In this document: in pieces, positions 34,765-42,717 of the stretch
Layout of the letters: each line of letters opens with the position of its first letter
Numbering within the stretch: the first letter of the stretch is position 1
NCBI GenBank assembly: GCA_910578565.1
Contig: CAJTQF010000001.1
Location: forward strand, 1-64,000
DNA: 64,000 nucleotides
Origin: an uncultured Christensenella sp.
Lineage (GTDB): Bacteria; Bacillota; Clostridia; Christensenellales; Borkfalkiaceae
Direction: 5' to 3'
Notes under the pieces: generated by a model
What the model saw: the letters and a program-made list of their open reading frames with translations, nothing else
Database searches by the model: none
Told to the model about the DNA's origin: nothing
Made by a program: the position numbers and the translations under genes

Positions 34765-35148
34765 ATGTGGTTTTGGTGGCTTATGCTGGTTTGTAATTTG
34801 CTCGTACCTATTTTCACCATTATTGCAGGTTGGTTTATGTGGAAACACGCGCCGCAAAAAATAAACACAATAGTCGGGTACAGGACAAAACGCTCTATGA
34901 AAAATGAAGACACTTGGAAATTTGCGCACGGTTTTTGCGGAAAATTTTGGTGGATAATGGGATGGATTGTTTTCGCCGTATCGGCAATAGTTCTGATTCC
35001 GTTTTACAACGGCGCCTATGTGACAATCGGTATTGCCGTAGGGGTCACCGTAGTCATACAATGCGTCTTATTGGTGATGTCTTGCATTCCGACTGAAATT
35101 GCGCTATATAAAACATTTTCGGACGACGGCGCGCGTAGACAAAATTAA
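34765..35148 (+). CDS. SdpI-family membrane protein
   Basis: 127 residues with ribosome site AAGGGGGCGG. Three hydrophobic segments surround the family signature VGYRTKRSMKNEDTWKFAHGFCGKFWW (about 36-62), the SdpI/YhfL pattern. In Bacillus, SdpI confers immunity to the SdpC killing peptide; many relatives lack any toxin partner and their role is open. No sdpC-like gene is visible here. About 50 bp separate it from a ferredoxin gene. Confidence 0.8.
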   Translation: MWFWWLMLVCNLLVPIFTIIAGWFMWKHAPQKINTIVGYRTKRSMKNEDTWKFAHGFCGKFWWIMGWIVFAVSAIVLIPFYNGAYVTIGIAVGVTVVIQCVLLVMSCIPTEIALYKTFSDDGARRQN

Positions 35149-35199
35149 TTCAGCGGTTAAATTCAAGATTAATTATAATTAAATTTTAAGGAGAAAATT

Positions 35200-35397
35200 A
35201 TGTCAAAAATACTTGAGTTGATTAAGGATAACTGTCCCCGGAATCATCCCTGCCCCGCGGTAAATGTATGCCCTGTAGGCGCGCTTTCGCAAACCGGTTT
35301 CGACGCGCCTGCTATAAACCACAACATATGTATAAAATGCGGTAAATGCTCTGATTTCTGTCCCAAAAAAGCATTGGTCCTTAAACAGTACGGTTAA
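35200..35397 (+). CDS. Small 4Fe-4S ferredoxin-type protein
   Basis: 65 residues, ribosome site AAGGAG. The C-terminal half has a classical cluster motif CIKCGKCSDFCPKKAL. The N-terminal half has CPRNHPCPAVNVCPVGAL, where the cysteines are spaced CX5CX5CP, so a second cluster may bind with unusual spacing. It would act as a soluble electron carrier; partner unknown. Confidence 0.85.
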   Translation: MSKILELIKDNCPRNHPCPAVNVCPVGALSQTGFDAPAINHNICIKCGKCSDFCPKKALVLKQYG

Positions 35398-35500
35398 TCG
35401 GGTAATTAATATAATTTTTCTTTTCGCGATACCGTCGGCGGTTTATCTGATAAAATGGATTGAATTCCGCCGCAAAAAAATTTTAAAGGGATAAGAGTAG

Positions 35501-35989
35501 ATGAAAGACAAAGCATTGGTTGTAATAGACATCCAGAACGACATTACTAAAAATTATAGAGAAATAATAGACAATATAAATGCCGCGATTGATTGGGCGG
35601 CTGAAAATAATATTCATATCGTCTATATCAAGCATAACAATTTATCTGCCGGCACGCGGACGTTTAAGCCGGATACCCGCGGTGCGGAATTGGTGCCGGA
35701 TATGAAAATCGCGTCGGGAAACGTTTTTGTAAAAAGCAAGGGCAATGCGCTGACAAGCGAAGGGTTTGCCGCTTTTATACACGAAAACGGCATAAAAGAG
35801 TTTTACGTTGCGGGCGCGGACGCGGTCGCCTGCGTGAAATCGACTTGCTATAATATGGCGAAGAACGGCTTCACCGTTCACGTGCTTTCCGACTGTATTA
35901 CGAGCTACGATAAAAAGAAAATTCCCGAAATGCTTGACTATTACGAACGCGACGGTTGCAGTGTGGAAAAATTTACTAATTTAAAATGA
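35501..35989 (+). CDS. Isochorismatase-like cysteine hydrolase
   Basis: 162 residues of the cysteine-hydrolase fold. VVIDIQND supplies the catalytic Asp (about D9), KSKGNALTS the conserved Lys, and YVAGADAVACVKSTCYNMAKNGF the nucleophilic Cys region, in which the second cysteine aligns only loosely. HVLSDCITSYDK follows, as in the family. Substrates range from nicotinamide to isochorismate or carbamoyl compounds; none can be assigned. A weak AAGGG serves as ribosome site. Confidence 0.82.
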   Translation: MKDKALVVIDIQNDITKNYREIIDNINAAIDWAAENNIHIVYIKHNNLSAGTRTFKPDTRGAELVPDMKIASGNVFVKSKGNALTSEGFAAFIHENGIKEFYVAGADAVACVKSTCYNMAKNGFTVHVLSDCITSYDKKKIPEMLDYYERDGCSVEKFTNLK

Positions 35990-36280
35990 CATTGACTTTT
36001 TAAAATAAGGGACGTTTGCCGCGCCGTCCAGAAGAAGACCGTGTCCGGCTTTTAAATAAATAGCTTGCCTTATTTCGGCGGTTGTGGTATAATGACGGAA
36101 GAAATACGGAATACTTTATTGAAAAAAGGATAACGGAAAAAAAACACGCTAAAATGAGCGTTGAAAAATTCAGTGAACAGGCGGTAGCGCGCAAATCTTG
36201 CGGAAGCCTCGGGCTGATTTTTATCGGCAAAGTTTAAGCGTTTAAAATATAAAACCAAACAACAGGGAGGAATATATAAG
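35990..36280 (+). other. Intergenic stretch with a promoter
   Basis: 290 bp without a convincing gene. TTGCCT (36065-36070), 17 bp, TATAAT (36088-36093) is a plausible promoter for the lipoprotein gene at 36281, giving a leader of about 180 nt. Two tiny frames inside it (36091-36132 and 36154-36237) have no ribosome site. CAGGGAGGAATA before 36281 is a strong ribosome site. Confidence 0.5.
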
Positions 36281-37240
36281 ATGAAAAAGAGATTTTTATT
36301 GGCAGGTTTATGTTTGGCTGTTGCAATGCCTGCGGCATTGTCGGCATGCGGAAATCACGGTAACGACAGGGGTGCATTGTCTTCGCCCAACGACGTTTAC
36401 GGAATGGGCGCGGTATCGACGGCAAGATTGCTGGGGAACAACGTGTCTGCCCGCGCTGTTAAATCTCTCTCGGAAGTTTGCGCAAAATCGGCAGACGTTG
36501 CCGCCGGGACGGATGACGGCGTAAAAGAGCAGGCGGAAAAGTTCAACGAGTATTTTACCGCTCTGGACAGTTTTCTCGGCGAAGATATAGTAACTACCGT
36601 AACCGAAACCAATACCGACGGCAGCTATCCGTATAGCACTAAAATGACTATACGCGGTAAGGATTTTTACGGTGAGGCGGTAGAGTACACTATGTATTAT
36701 ACCGAAACGCTTGTAAAAACAGAAACCGACGATGACGGCGAAACCGAAAGCGAATATAAACTCACAGGCGTAATGGTAATAGACGGTTCGGATTATTACC
36801 TTGAAGGCGAACGTTCGGAAGAAGCCGAGCGTGACGAATCGGAAACCGAGCTTAAAATCCGCGCATATGCGGATCAAACGGATAAGAGATCGTATATTCA
36901 AATGGAACAGGAATATTCCGTAGAAGACGGCGAAACCGAAACGGAGTACGTTTACTCGGTTATCTCGGACGGTAAATTGTTGGAACAGACTGCTGTTGAG
37001 TTCGAGACGGAAAACAAGGGCGGTAAATCCGAAACGGAATACGAGCTTGAATTCATAAGCGGCACGGCGAAAGGCAAATATGTAGTCGAGCGCGAGATTA
37101 TCGGTAATGAAACCGAAATAAAGGTAAAGTACAGCATTGACGGAAAAACCGGAAAGTTCCGTATCCGTGAAATCACGGGCGCGAACGGCGACAAACGGTA
37201 TGAGTACACTTTTGAAGACAATGATAAAATAATTTTCTAA
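36281..37240 (+). CDS. Acidic lipoprotein of unknown function
   Basis: 319 residues. Signal segment and lipobox LSAC (Cys 23) place it on the outer face of the membrane. The rest is soluble, very acidic and beta-rich, with repeated TE-rich strands (ETDDDGETESEYKL, EDGETETEYVYSV, GGKSETEYELEF), which reads like a series of antiparallel strands as in cell-surface DUF proteins. I do not recognise the family. It is monocistronic with its own terminator. Confidence 0.8.
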   Translation: MKKRFLLAGLCLAVAMPAALSACGNHGNDRGALSSPNDVYGMGAVSTARLLGNNVSARAVKSLSEVCAKSADVAAGTDDGVKEQAEKFNEYFTALDSFLGEDIVTTVTETNTDGSYPYSTKMTIRGKDFYGEAVEYTMYYTETLVKTETDDDGETESEYKLTGVMVIDGSDYYLEGERSEEAERDESETELKIRAYADQTDKRSYIQMEQEYSVEDGETETEYVYSVISDGKLLEQTAVEFETENKGGKSETEYELEFISGTAKGKYVVEREIIGNETEIKVKYSIDGKTGKFRIREITGANGDKRYEYTFEDNDKIIF

Positions 37241-37241
37241 T

Positions 37242-37285
37242 AAAACACAGCGGTTGCACTTACGTGCAACCGCTGTGTTTTTACG
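37242..37285 (+). terminator. Terminator after lipoprotein gene
   Basis: 17-bp stem AAACACAGCGGTTGCAC / GTGCAACCGCTGTGTTT, loop TTAC. Confidence 0.9.
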
Positions 37286-37387
37286 GTGGACAAAGAAGTG
37301 ATTTTCAATTGTCTGTTGCCGAGATTGCCGATTGCGAAATATGCGTAAACGTTATAAATTAAATTAAAACATAAATAGGGGGAAGTT

Positions 37388-37447
37388 ATGACAGCCAACG
37401 GTTTTCGAATCAGGCATATTTCAATGCGGCTCCAAAAGAGCAATTGA
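37388..37447 (+). CDS. Possible 19-residue small protein
   Basis: ATG 37388 follows a strong AGGGGGA ribosome site by 6 nt and opens a frame to TGA 37445-37447 (starting MTANGFRIRHISMRLQKSN). No family can be recognised at this length. It stands alone in a 340-bp gap before the SDR gene and could be a chance frame. Confidence 0.2.
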   Translation: MTANGFRIRHISMRLQKSN

Positions 37448-37559
37448 AAATACGGCAGCAACTTAAACGAAGGTTGCGCGCGGCTTTGAAAATTTAACCA
37501 AATTATACAATTTTTTACAATTTGTTATGTACAAAACGAAATTTATGTGGTAAAATATA

Positions 37560-37594
37560 AGCGGACTGTTGCCTGAATTTGCAACCGTCCGCAT
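37560..37594 (+). promoter_or_regulatory. Hairpin in the SDR gene leader
   Basis: GCGGAC-T-GTTGC (37560-37571) pairs with GCAAC-C-GTCCGC, with one mismatch, just after a TAAAAT box (37551-37556) and about 30 bp before the coding start. With no T-run it is not a terminator. It may be a 5'-stabilising or regulatory hairpin. Confidence 0.4.
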
Positions 37595-37624
37595 ATTATA
37601 ATAAAATTTTGGAGATTAGTTTTT

Positions 37625-38425
37625 ATGGAAATGAAAGATTTCAGACTTGACGGAAAAATCGCGCTTGTTACGGGGGCGTCATACGGCATAGGCTTTGCAA
37701 TTGCAAGCGGCTTTGCAAAGGCGGGCGCGACCATTGTTTTCAACGACATCAATCAGGAACTTGTGGACAAGGGTCTTACGGCATATAAGGAAGCGGGAAT
37801 AAAGGCGCACGGCTACGTTTGCGACGTTACCGACGAAGAAGGCGTGAACGAAACCGTACGCAGGATTGAAAAGGAAGTGGGCGTTATCGACATTCTCGTA
37901 AACAACGCGGGCATAATAAAACGCATTCCAATGACCGAAATGACAGCCGCCCAGTTCAGGCAGGTTATCGATATAGACCTTAACGGACCTTTCATTGTGT
38001 CAAAGGCGGTTATACCTTCCATGATAAAGAAGGGACACGGCAAGATTATAAATATCTGTTCTATGATGTCCGAACTCGGAAGAGAAACGGTGTCCGCTTA
38101 CGCTGCGGCTAAGGGCGGGCTTAAAATGCTTACGAGAAACATCTGCTCGGAATACGGCGAATACAATATCCAGTGCAACGGCATAGGACCGGGCTATATC
38201 GCTACTCCGCAGACGGCGCCTTTAAGAGAAAAGCAGCCCGACGGCAGTCGCCACCCCTTCGACAGTTTCATTATCTCGAAGACGCCCGCAGGAAGATGGC
38301 TTGAAGCGGACGAGCTTGCGGGTCCCGCGGTGTTCCTTGCTTCCGACGCGTCCAATGCGGTAAACGGTCACATTCTTTACGTGGACGGCGGTATACTCGC
38401 GTATATAGGCAAACAGCCCAAATAG
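37625..38425 (+). CDS. SDR dehydrogenase of the gluconate 5-dehydrogenase/KduD type
   Basis: 266 residues of a classical short-chain dehydrogenase. Cofactor motif TGASYGIGFAIA, NNAG, catalytic Ser (NICSMMSE) and YAAAK are all present. The insert ATPQTAPLREKQPDGSRHPFDSFII is typical of enzymes annotated as gluconate 5-dehydrogenase, a group that also reduces 2,5-diketo-3-deoxygluconate (KduD) in pectin breakdown. Given pectin esterases and KDPG aldolase in the window, the KduD role is plausible; sequence alone does not decide. GGAG lies 10 nt before ATG 37625. Confidence 0.87.
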   Translation: MEMKDFRLDGKIALVTGASYGIGFAIASGFAKAGATIVFNDINQELVDKGLTAYKEAGIKAHGYVCDVTDEEGVNETVRRIEKEVGVIDILVNNAGIIKRIPMTEMTAAQFRQVIDIDLNGPFIVSKAVIPSMIKKGHGKIINICSMMSELGRETVSAYAAAKGGLKMLTRNICSEYGEYNIQCNGIGPGYIATPQTAPLREKQPDGSRHPFDSFIISKTPAGRWLEADELAGPAVFLASDASNAVNGHILYVDGGILAYIGKQPK

Positions 38426-38556
38426 TAAACGTACCGTTTAATCGTGATAGCGGAAATTTTTCTGCAGTAAACAAATTCAGGTCTCAGTCTTTACGGCGTA
38501 GCCTATGTCATTACAGGATTTAAGTTACGTTTTGATCAACTTTAAAATATTTGCAA

Positions 38557-38588
38557 GCCGCCCGCGGAATTCCGCGGGCGGCTTTAAG
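38557..38588. terminator. Terminator between SDR and amidase genes
   Basis: Perfect 26-bp palindrome GCCGCCCGCGGAA/TTCCGCGGGCGGC, then CTTTAAG; the convergent amidase gene ends about 25 bp to the right. Confidence 0.75.
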
Positions 38589-38611
38589 TCTGACGTGAGA
38601 GAGACCAAAGT

Positions 38612-39094
38612 TTATTTTCTTACGCCGAGTATATGAATACCGCGCGCCTGCGCGAACGAGTAGGAAGAAAGGGGTTTGTTGTATGCGTCGTAAGAGTGCG
38701 CGGCAACTCTTATTCTTCCGCGCGTATTACTTACGACCACAGGCGAATGGTAAAAATCGCCCGTGGCATGCCCGAGCTGTACTATGTCGCCTGCTTCGAG
38801 TTTTTCAAGCGGGACAACTTCGGCAAACGGACCTGCCCCGTCGTTGTTGACCAAAAAGTTGTACAAAAATTCTACGCCCGTCCAGGACGGAGTTCTGTCG
38901 TTTGCTGAGCGGTAGAACCAGCCGAAAGTGGGAGTAAAGTTCATTACGCCAGCCCCCGCATAAATACACTGCGAGGCAAAGTTAGTGCAGTCGCCGCCTA
39001 TTGCCGAAAAATCGTAAAACGCGGGATTTCGCCCGAACGCCCATTTTTTGGCGTATTCTGCGGCGGCTTGCCTGTTATAGTTTAAAACTTCCAT
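38612..39094 (-). CDS. Putative amidase-domain (Amidase_6) protein
   Basis: 160 residues that are nearly one domain. YNRQAAAEYAKKWAFGRNPAFYDF, then IGGDCTNFASQCIYAGAGVMNF with the presumed catalytic Cys (about 36), TPSWTGVEFLYNFL, and GHATGDFYHSPVVV with the His. This NlpC/P60-like pattern is common in Clostridia and often found in peptidoglycan- or spore-related proteins, but the substrate is unknown. No signal peptide. A TATTAT box sits 6 bp before the ATG with no ribosome site, so the mRNA may be leaderless. Confidence 0.85.
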   Translation of the reverse strand: MEVLNYNRQAAAEYAKKWAFGRNPAFYDFSAIGGDCTNFASQCIYAGAGVMNFTPTFGWFYRSANDRTPSWTGVEFLYNFLVNNDGAGPFAEVVPLEKLEAGDIVQLGHATGDFYHSPVVVSNTRGRIRVAAHSYDAYNKPLSSYSFAQARGIHILGVRK

Positions 39095-39152
39095 AAATTC
39101 ATAATATTCGGTTTTTAATAAAAAAGTGACACAACTAATTGCCGCCGTTCTA

Positions 39153-39181
39153 TTGCAAAATTTATAGGTTTATGTTATAGT
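39153..39181 (+). promoter_or_regulatory. Promoter of uraA-upp-dGTPase
   Basis: TTGCAA (39153-39158), 17-bp spacer, TATAGT (39176-39181). Confidence 0.75.
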
Positions 39182-39227
39182 TGAAAAGGCGGTGTACCGC
39201 TTAAAAATACGTAAGAGGAAATTTACG

Positions 39228-40739
39228 ATGAAGATGATTTACGGCGTAAAAGACAGACCCAAAGCGGGCAGGCTTGTTCTGTTTGCTTTACAGCAGTTGC
39301 TTGCGATTCTCGCGGCAACCATTGCGGTGCCTATGGTCGTGCAGAGCACTACGGGCTACACAATGTACACGTCGTCGGCGTTGTTCGGCGCGGGCGTTGG
39401 CACAATAGTTTATCTGTTGTTCACAAAGTTTAAAAGCCCCGTTTTTTTGGGCAGTTCGTTTGCCTTTTTGGGGAGTATGTTTTCGGCTTTCTCGGGCGGT
39501 ATTTCAATGGCGCTCGGCTTTCTCGGGCTTATTGTCGGTGCGGTGTTCGCGGGGCTTATCTACGTTATAATAGCGGTGATTGTCAAGTTTGCGGGCGTTA
39601 AATGGATTGACAAAATTATGCCCGCGGTGGTAATTGGTCCGGTCGTTGCAATAATAGGGCTTTCGCTTGCGGGCAACGCGATAGGCGACCTGACAACTGG
39701 CAACGTTACCGAAACCGTTTCAGACTGGATTGTTAAGTTTGACGAAAACGGCATACCTTATCTGTTCGAAAATACAGTTCAGAAAATGGTTTGCTCGCCC
39801 TACGTCGCGCTCGTATGCGGACTTGTGACGCTGGCGGTCACCATTGTTTGCTCGGTTTACGGCAAAAAGATGATGAAGATGATACCCTTTATTATAGGTA
39901 TCGTTGCCGGCTATGCCGTTGCGGCGGCTTTCACGGGTATCGGCTATGCCGCAAAGTGCGACGCGCTCAAAATAATAAACTTCGAACTCTTTAAAAATAT
40001 GAACTGGAAGTTCTGGGAACAGTACGCGTTCGTACAGCTTATAAGCGGCGATTACAATGCGGGCGAGTTCGGCAATATCGGGGCGTATATCGGAACAATA
40101 GCCGTCGCATATATTCCCGTCGCGTTCGTCGTGTTTGCAGAGCATATTGCGGACCATAAGAATATTTCCAGCATAATCGAAGCCGACCTTTTGCGCGACC
40201 CCGGGCTTACGCGCACTCTTCTGGGCGACGGCGTAGGTTCTATGGCGGGCGCGTTGTTCGGCGGCTGTCCCAACACCACTTACGGCGAGTCCGTAGGCTG
40301 CGTGGCAATTTCGGGCAACGCTTCGGTAATAACCATTCTTGTAACCGCGGGGCTTGCGATAGCTGTTTCGTTCTTCGCACCCTTTATAACTTTCCTTGCA
40401 ACAATTCCCTCCTGCGTAATGGGCGGCGTATGTATTGCCCTTTACGGCTTTATAGCGGTCTCGGGACTTAAAATGATTCAGAAGGAAGACCTTGGCGACA
40501 ACAGAAATCTGTTTGTCGTATCGGTAATACTCATTGCCGGCGTCGGCGGGCTTGTGCTTACTTTCGGACAGGTAACAATTACCGCGGTCGCTTGTTCGCT
40601 TATACTCGGCATACTTGTCAACCTGCTTGTAAATATCAAGCGCAAAAAGGACGGCAACGGCGAACAGATTACCATAGAAGAAGTGGCAAACAGCGAAAAC
40701 GAACAACTTACAAAGGAGAACGGCGGTGAAGACTTATAA
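39228..40739 (+). CDS. uraA: Uracil/xanthine permease (NCS2 family)
   Basis: About 503 residues from ATG 39228, preceded by AGAGG; the in-frame ATG at 39192 lacks a site and adds charged residues. About 12-14 membrane segments with the NCS2 signatures: VFLGSSFAFLGSM, VVIGPVVAIIGLSLAG, VFAEHIADHKNISS (substrate Glu) and GGCPNTTYGESVGCVAISG. It imports uracil with protons. The next gene, upp, overlaps it by 14 bp and traps the uracil as UMP. This fixes uracil, not xanthine, as the likely substrate. Confidence 0.93.
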   Translation: MKMIYGVKDRPKAGRLVLFALQQLLAILAATIAVPMVVQSTTGYTMYTSSALFGAGVGTIVYLLFTKFKSPVFLGSSFAFLGSMFSAFSGGISMALGFLGLIVGAVFAGLIYVIIAVIVKFAGVKWIDKIMPAVVIGPVVAIIGLSLAGNAIGDLTTGNVTETVSDWIVKFDENGIPYLFENTVQKMVCSPYVALVCGLVTLAVTIVCSVYGKKMMKMIPFIIGIVAGYAVAAAFTGIGYAAKCDALKIINFELFKNMNWKFWEQYAFVQLISGDYNAGEFGNIGAYIGTIAVAYIPVAFVVFAEHIADHKNISSIIEADLLRDPGLTRTLLGDGVGSMAGALFGGCPNTTYGESVGCVAISGNASVITILVTAGLAIAVSFFAPFITFLATIPSCVMGGVCIALYGFIAVSGLKMIQKEDLGDNRNLFVVSVILIAGVGGLVLTFGQVTITAVACSLILGILVNLLVNIKRKKDGNGEQITIEEVANSENEQLTKENGGEDL

Positions 40740-41364
40740 AAACGTATTTATTTTCGACCACCCTTTAATCAAGCACAAAATTTCTATCCTGCGCGATAAA
40801 AATACGGGAATGAAAGAGTTCCGCGAACTTGTCGAAGAAATTACCACGATTATGACTTACGAAAGTATGCGCGACGTTCAGCTTGTCCCCGTGGAAGTGG
40901 AAACCCCGCTTGAAAAAACCGTGCAGTACAAAGTTGCGGACGATTCCATTGCAATAGTCCCCATTCTCCGCGCGGGGCTGGGTATGGTGAACGGCGTTCA
41001 CAAGGTATTCCCGACGGCAAAGGTAGGGCATATAGGTATGTACCGCGATGAGCGGACTTTGCAACCGCAGGAGTATTACTGCAAACTGCCCGAAGGTATA
41101 GAGAACAAGACCGTGTTTTTAATCGACCCTATGCTCGCGACGGGCGGTTCGGCTTCGGACGCTCTGGACGCGCTGAAAAAACGCGGTTGTAAAAAAATTA
41201 AATTTATGGCGATTATCGCGGCGCCCAAGGGTATCGAGACGGTTGCGGAAAACCATCCCGACGTTCCCGTTTACGTTTCTACCCTTGACAGACAGCTGAA
41301 CGAAAACGGTTACATATTGCCCGGACTGGGCGACGCCGGTGACAGGCTTTTCGGCACGAAATAA
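40726..41364 (+). CDS. upp: Uracil phosphoribosyltransferase
   Basis: 212 residues from GTG 40726, with AAAGGAG 8 nt upstream inside the uraA end. It converts uracil and PRPP to UMP. KHKISILRDKNTGMKEFRELVEEI is the family start, with ILRAGLGMVNG, the PRPP loop LIDPMLATGGSA and the C-terminal YILPGLGDAGDRLFGTK that binds uracil. Salvage enzyme paired with its transporter. Confidence 0.96.
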   Translation: MKTYKNVFIFDHPLIKHKISILRDKNTGMKEFRELVEEITTIMTYESMRDVQLVPVEVETPLEKTVQYKVADDSIAIVPILRAGLGMVNGVHKVFPTAKVGHIGMYRDERTLQPQEYYCKLPEGIENKTVFLIDPMLATGGSASDALDALKKRGCKKIKFMAIIAAPKGIETVAENHPDVPVYVSTLDRQLNENGYILPGLGDAGDRLFGTK

Positions 41365-41378
41365 TCAAAGCAGGCACA

Positions 41379-42578
41379 ATGAAAAATTTTACCGACGCGC
41401 AGATTGCGGAACTTAATAAAATTACCGCCAGTACGGAAGAGCTTTATTCCCCTTTCGCGTGCAGGAGCGCGCAGGCGGTGCGTAAGGAGAACTACGCCGA
41501 CGTAACACGCCCGCCCTTTCTGGTCGACGTCGACAAAATTATTCACTGCCCGTTTTTTAACCGCGGCAGCGATAAAACGCAGGTATTTTCGTTCTATAAA
41601 AACGACGATATAACAAGGCGTTCGTCACACGTACAACTTGTTTCGCGCATATCGCGCACGATAGGCAGGGCGCTGCGGCTGAACCTTGATTTGATTGAAG
41701 CCATAGCAATAGGGCACGACATAGGTCATACTCCTTTCGGACACAGGGGCGAGTGGTATCTGGACGCGCTATACAATAAAAACACGGGCAGATATTTCAA
41801 TCACAACGTACACAGCGTGCGGGTACTGCAAAAAATTTCAAACAGCAAACTTACCGTGCAGACCCTTGACGGAATACTTTGCCACTGCGGCGAAAAGGTG
41901 AACGGAGAATACCGTCCCGCGCCGCAGAAGAGCGTTGAAGAGTTTGAAAAGACGCTTGAAGACTGCTACGCGGACAGGGAAGTTATAGGCAGGCTCCGTC
42001 CGTCGACGCTGGAAGGTTGCGTGGTGCGTCTCAGCGATATGGTGGCGTATCTCGGCAAAGACAGGCAGGACGCGCAATTCAGACTTAAAATGCGCATTGA
42101 CCTGCACGACTTCGGTATAGGCGGCAGCAACAGGGAAATTATAAAAAACGTTGTGGAAGACGTGGTTGCCAACAGTATGGATAAACCTTATCTTTCTATA
42201 AGTCCCGACGTTTTCGAAGCCCTTAAAAAAACCAAGGATGAGAATTACGATAAAATTTACAAGAGCAAACAGGCTACCGCGCAGTATGAAGACGGCGTAA
42301 AACCTATGTTTGAACGACTGTATTACAGGTTTTTGGAAGAGCTGGATAAAGAAGATAAAAATTCGCTTATTTACGTAAATTATCTCAACGACGGGATAGT
42401 GAGCAAAAATTACAGAGAGCTGTACCGCGGGGAAAAGAGCGGTCTCATTCTGAACGACGTCGTGTGCGATTTTATGGCGAGCATGACGGACGATTATTTT
42501 CTTGAAGCGTACAGGCATCTCTATCCCGACGACAAACTGAACGAAAAGGTGAAATTCGTCGGTTATTTTGACGAGTGA
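41379..42578 (+). CDS. dGTPase-like HD-domain nucleotidohydrolase
   Basis: 399 residues. SSHVQLVSRISRTIGRAL and IEAIAIGHDIGHTPFGHRGE give the H...HD motif of metal-dependent HD hydrolases, in the arrangement of deoxyguanosinetriphosphate triphosphohydrolases (dNTP to nucleoside plus triphosphate). A later Asp (VVRLSDMVAYLGKD) completes the metal site. It follows upp by 14 bp and ends the operon, tying dNTP turnover to pyrimidine salvage. Substrate choice among dNTPs is not readable. Confidence 0.85.
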   Translation: MKNFTDAQIAELNKITASTEELYSPFACRSAQAVRKENYADVTRPPFLVDVDKIIHCPFFNRGSDKTQVFSFYKNDDITRRSSHVQLVSRISRTIGRALRLNLDLIEAIAIGHDIGHTPFGHRGEWYLDALYNKNTGRYFNHNVHSVRVLQKISNSKLTVQTLDGILCHCGEKVNGEYRPAPQKSVEEFEKTLEDCYADREVIGRLRPSTLEGCVVRLSDMVAYLGKDRQDAQFRLKMRIDLHDFGIGGSNREIIKNVVEDVVANSMDKPYLSISPDVFEALKKTKDENYDKIYKSKQATAQYEDGVKPMFERLYYRFLEELDKEDKNSLIYVNYLNDGIVSKNYRELYRGEKSGLILNDVVCDFMASMTDDYFLEAYRHLYPDDKLNEKVKFVGYFDE

Positions 42579-42594
42579 TTGTTAAAAAATAACT

Positions 42595-42637
42595 TGCGCC
42601 GCCGCGTTTTTAACGCGGCGGCGCATTAACTTTTTTC
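42595..42637 (+). terminator. Terminator after dGTPase gene
   Basis: 14-bp stem TGCGCCGCCGCGTT / AACGCGGCGGCGCA, loop TTT, T-run at 42631-42636. Confidence 0.88.
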
Positions 42638-42649
42638 ACCGTTTTAAAA

Positions 42650-42678
42650 TTGACAGAATATATTTTTTGAAGTATAAT
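42650..42678 (+). promoter_or_regulatory. Promoter of the M60 peptidase gene
   Basis: TTGACA (42650-42655), 17-bp spacer, TATAAT (42673-42678): full consensus. Confidence 0.85.
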
Positions 42679-42717
42679 CTATCGGTACAAAAAATTATCC
42701 GTTTATAGGAGCAATTA

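Noticed and set aside
36091..36237. Two tiny frames before the acidic lipoprotein gene
   Set aside because: 13 and 27 codons, no ribosome site and no recognisable sequence; treated as leader.
39720..40706. 328-codon open frame antisense to uraA
   Set aside because: It mirrors an intact membrane transporter and yields a Tyr/Arg-rich sequence without domains.
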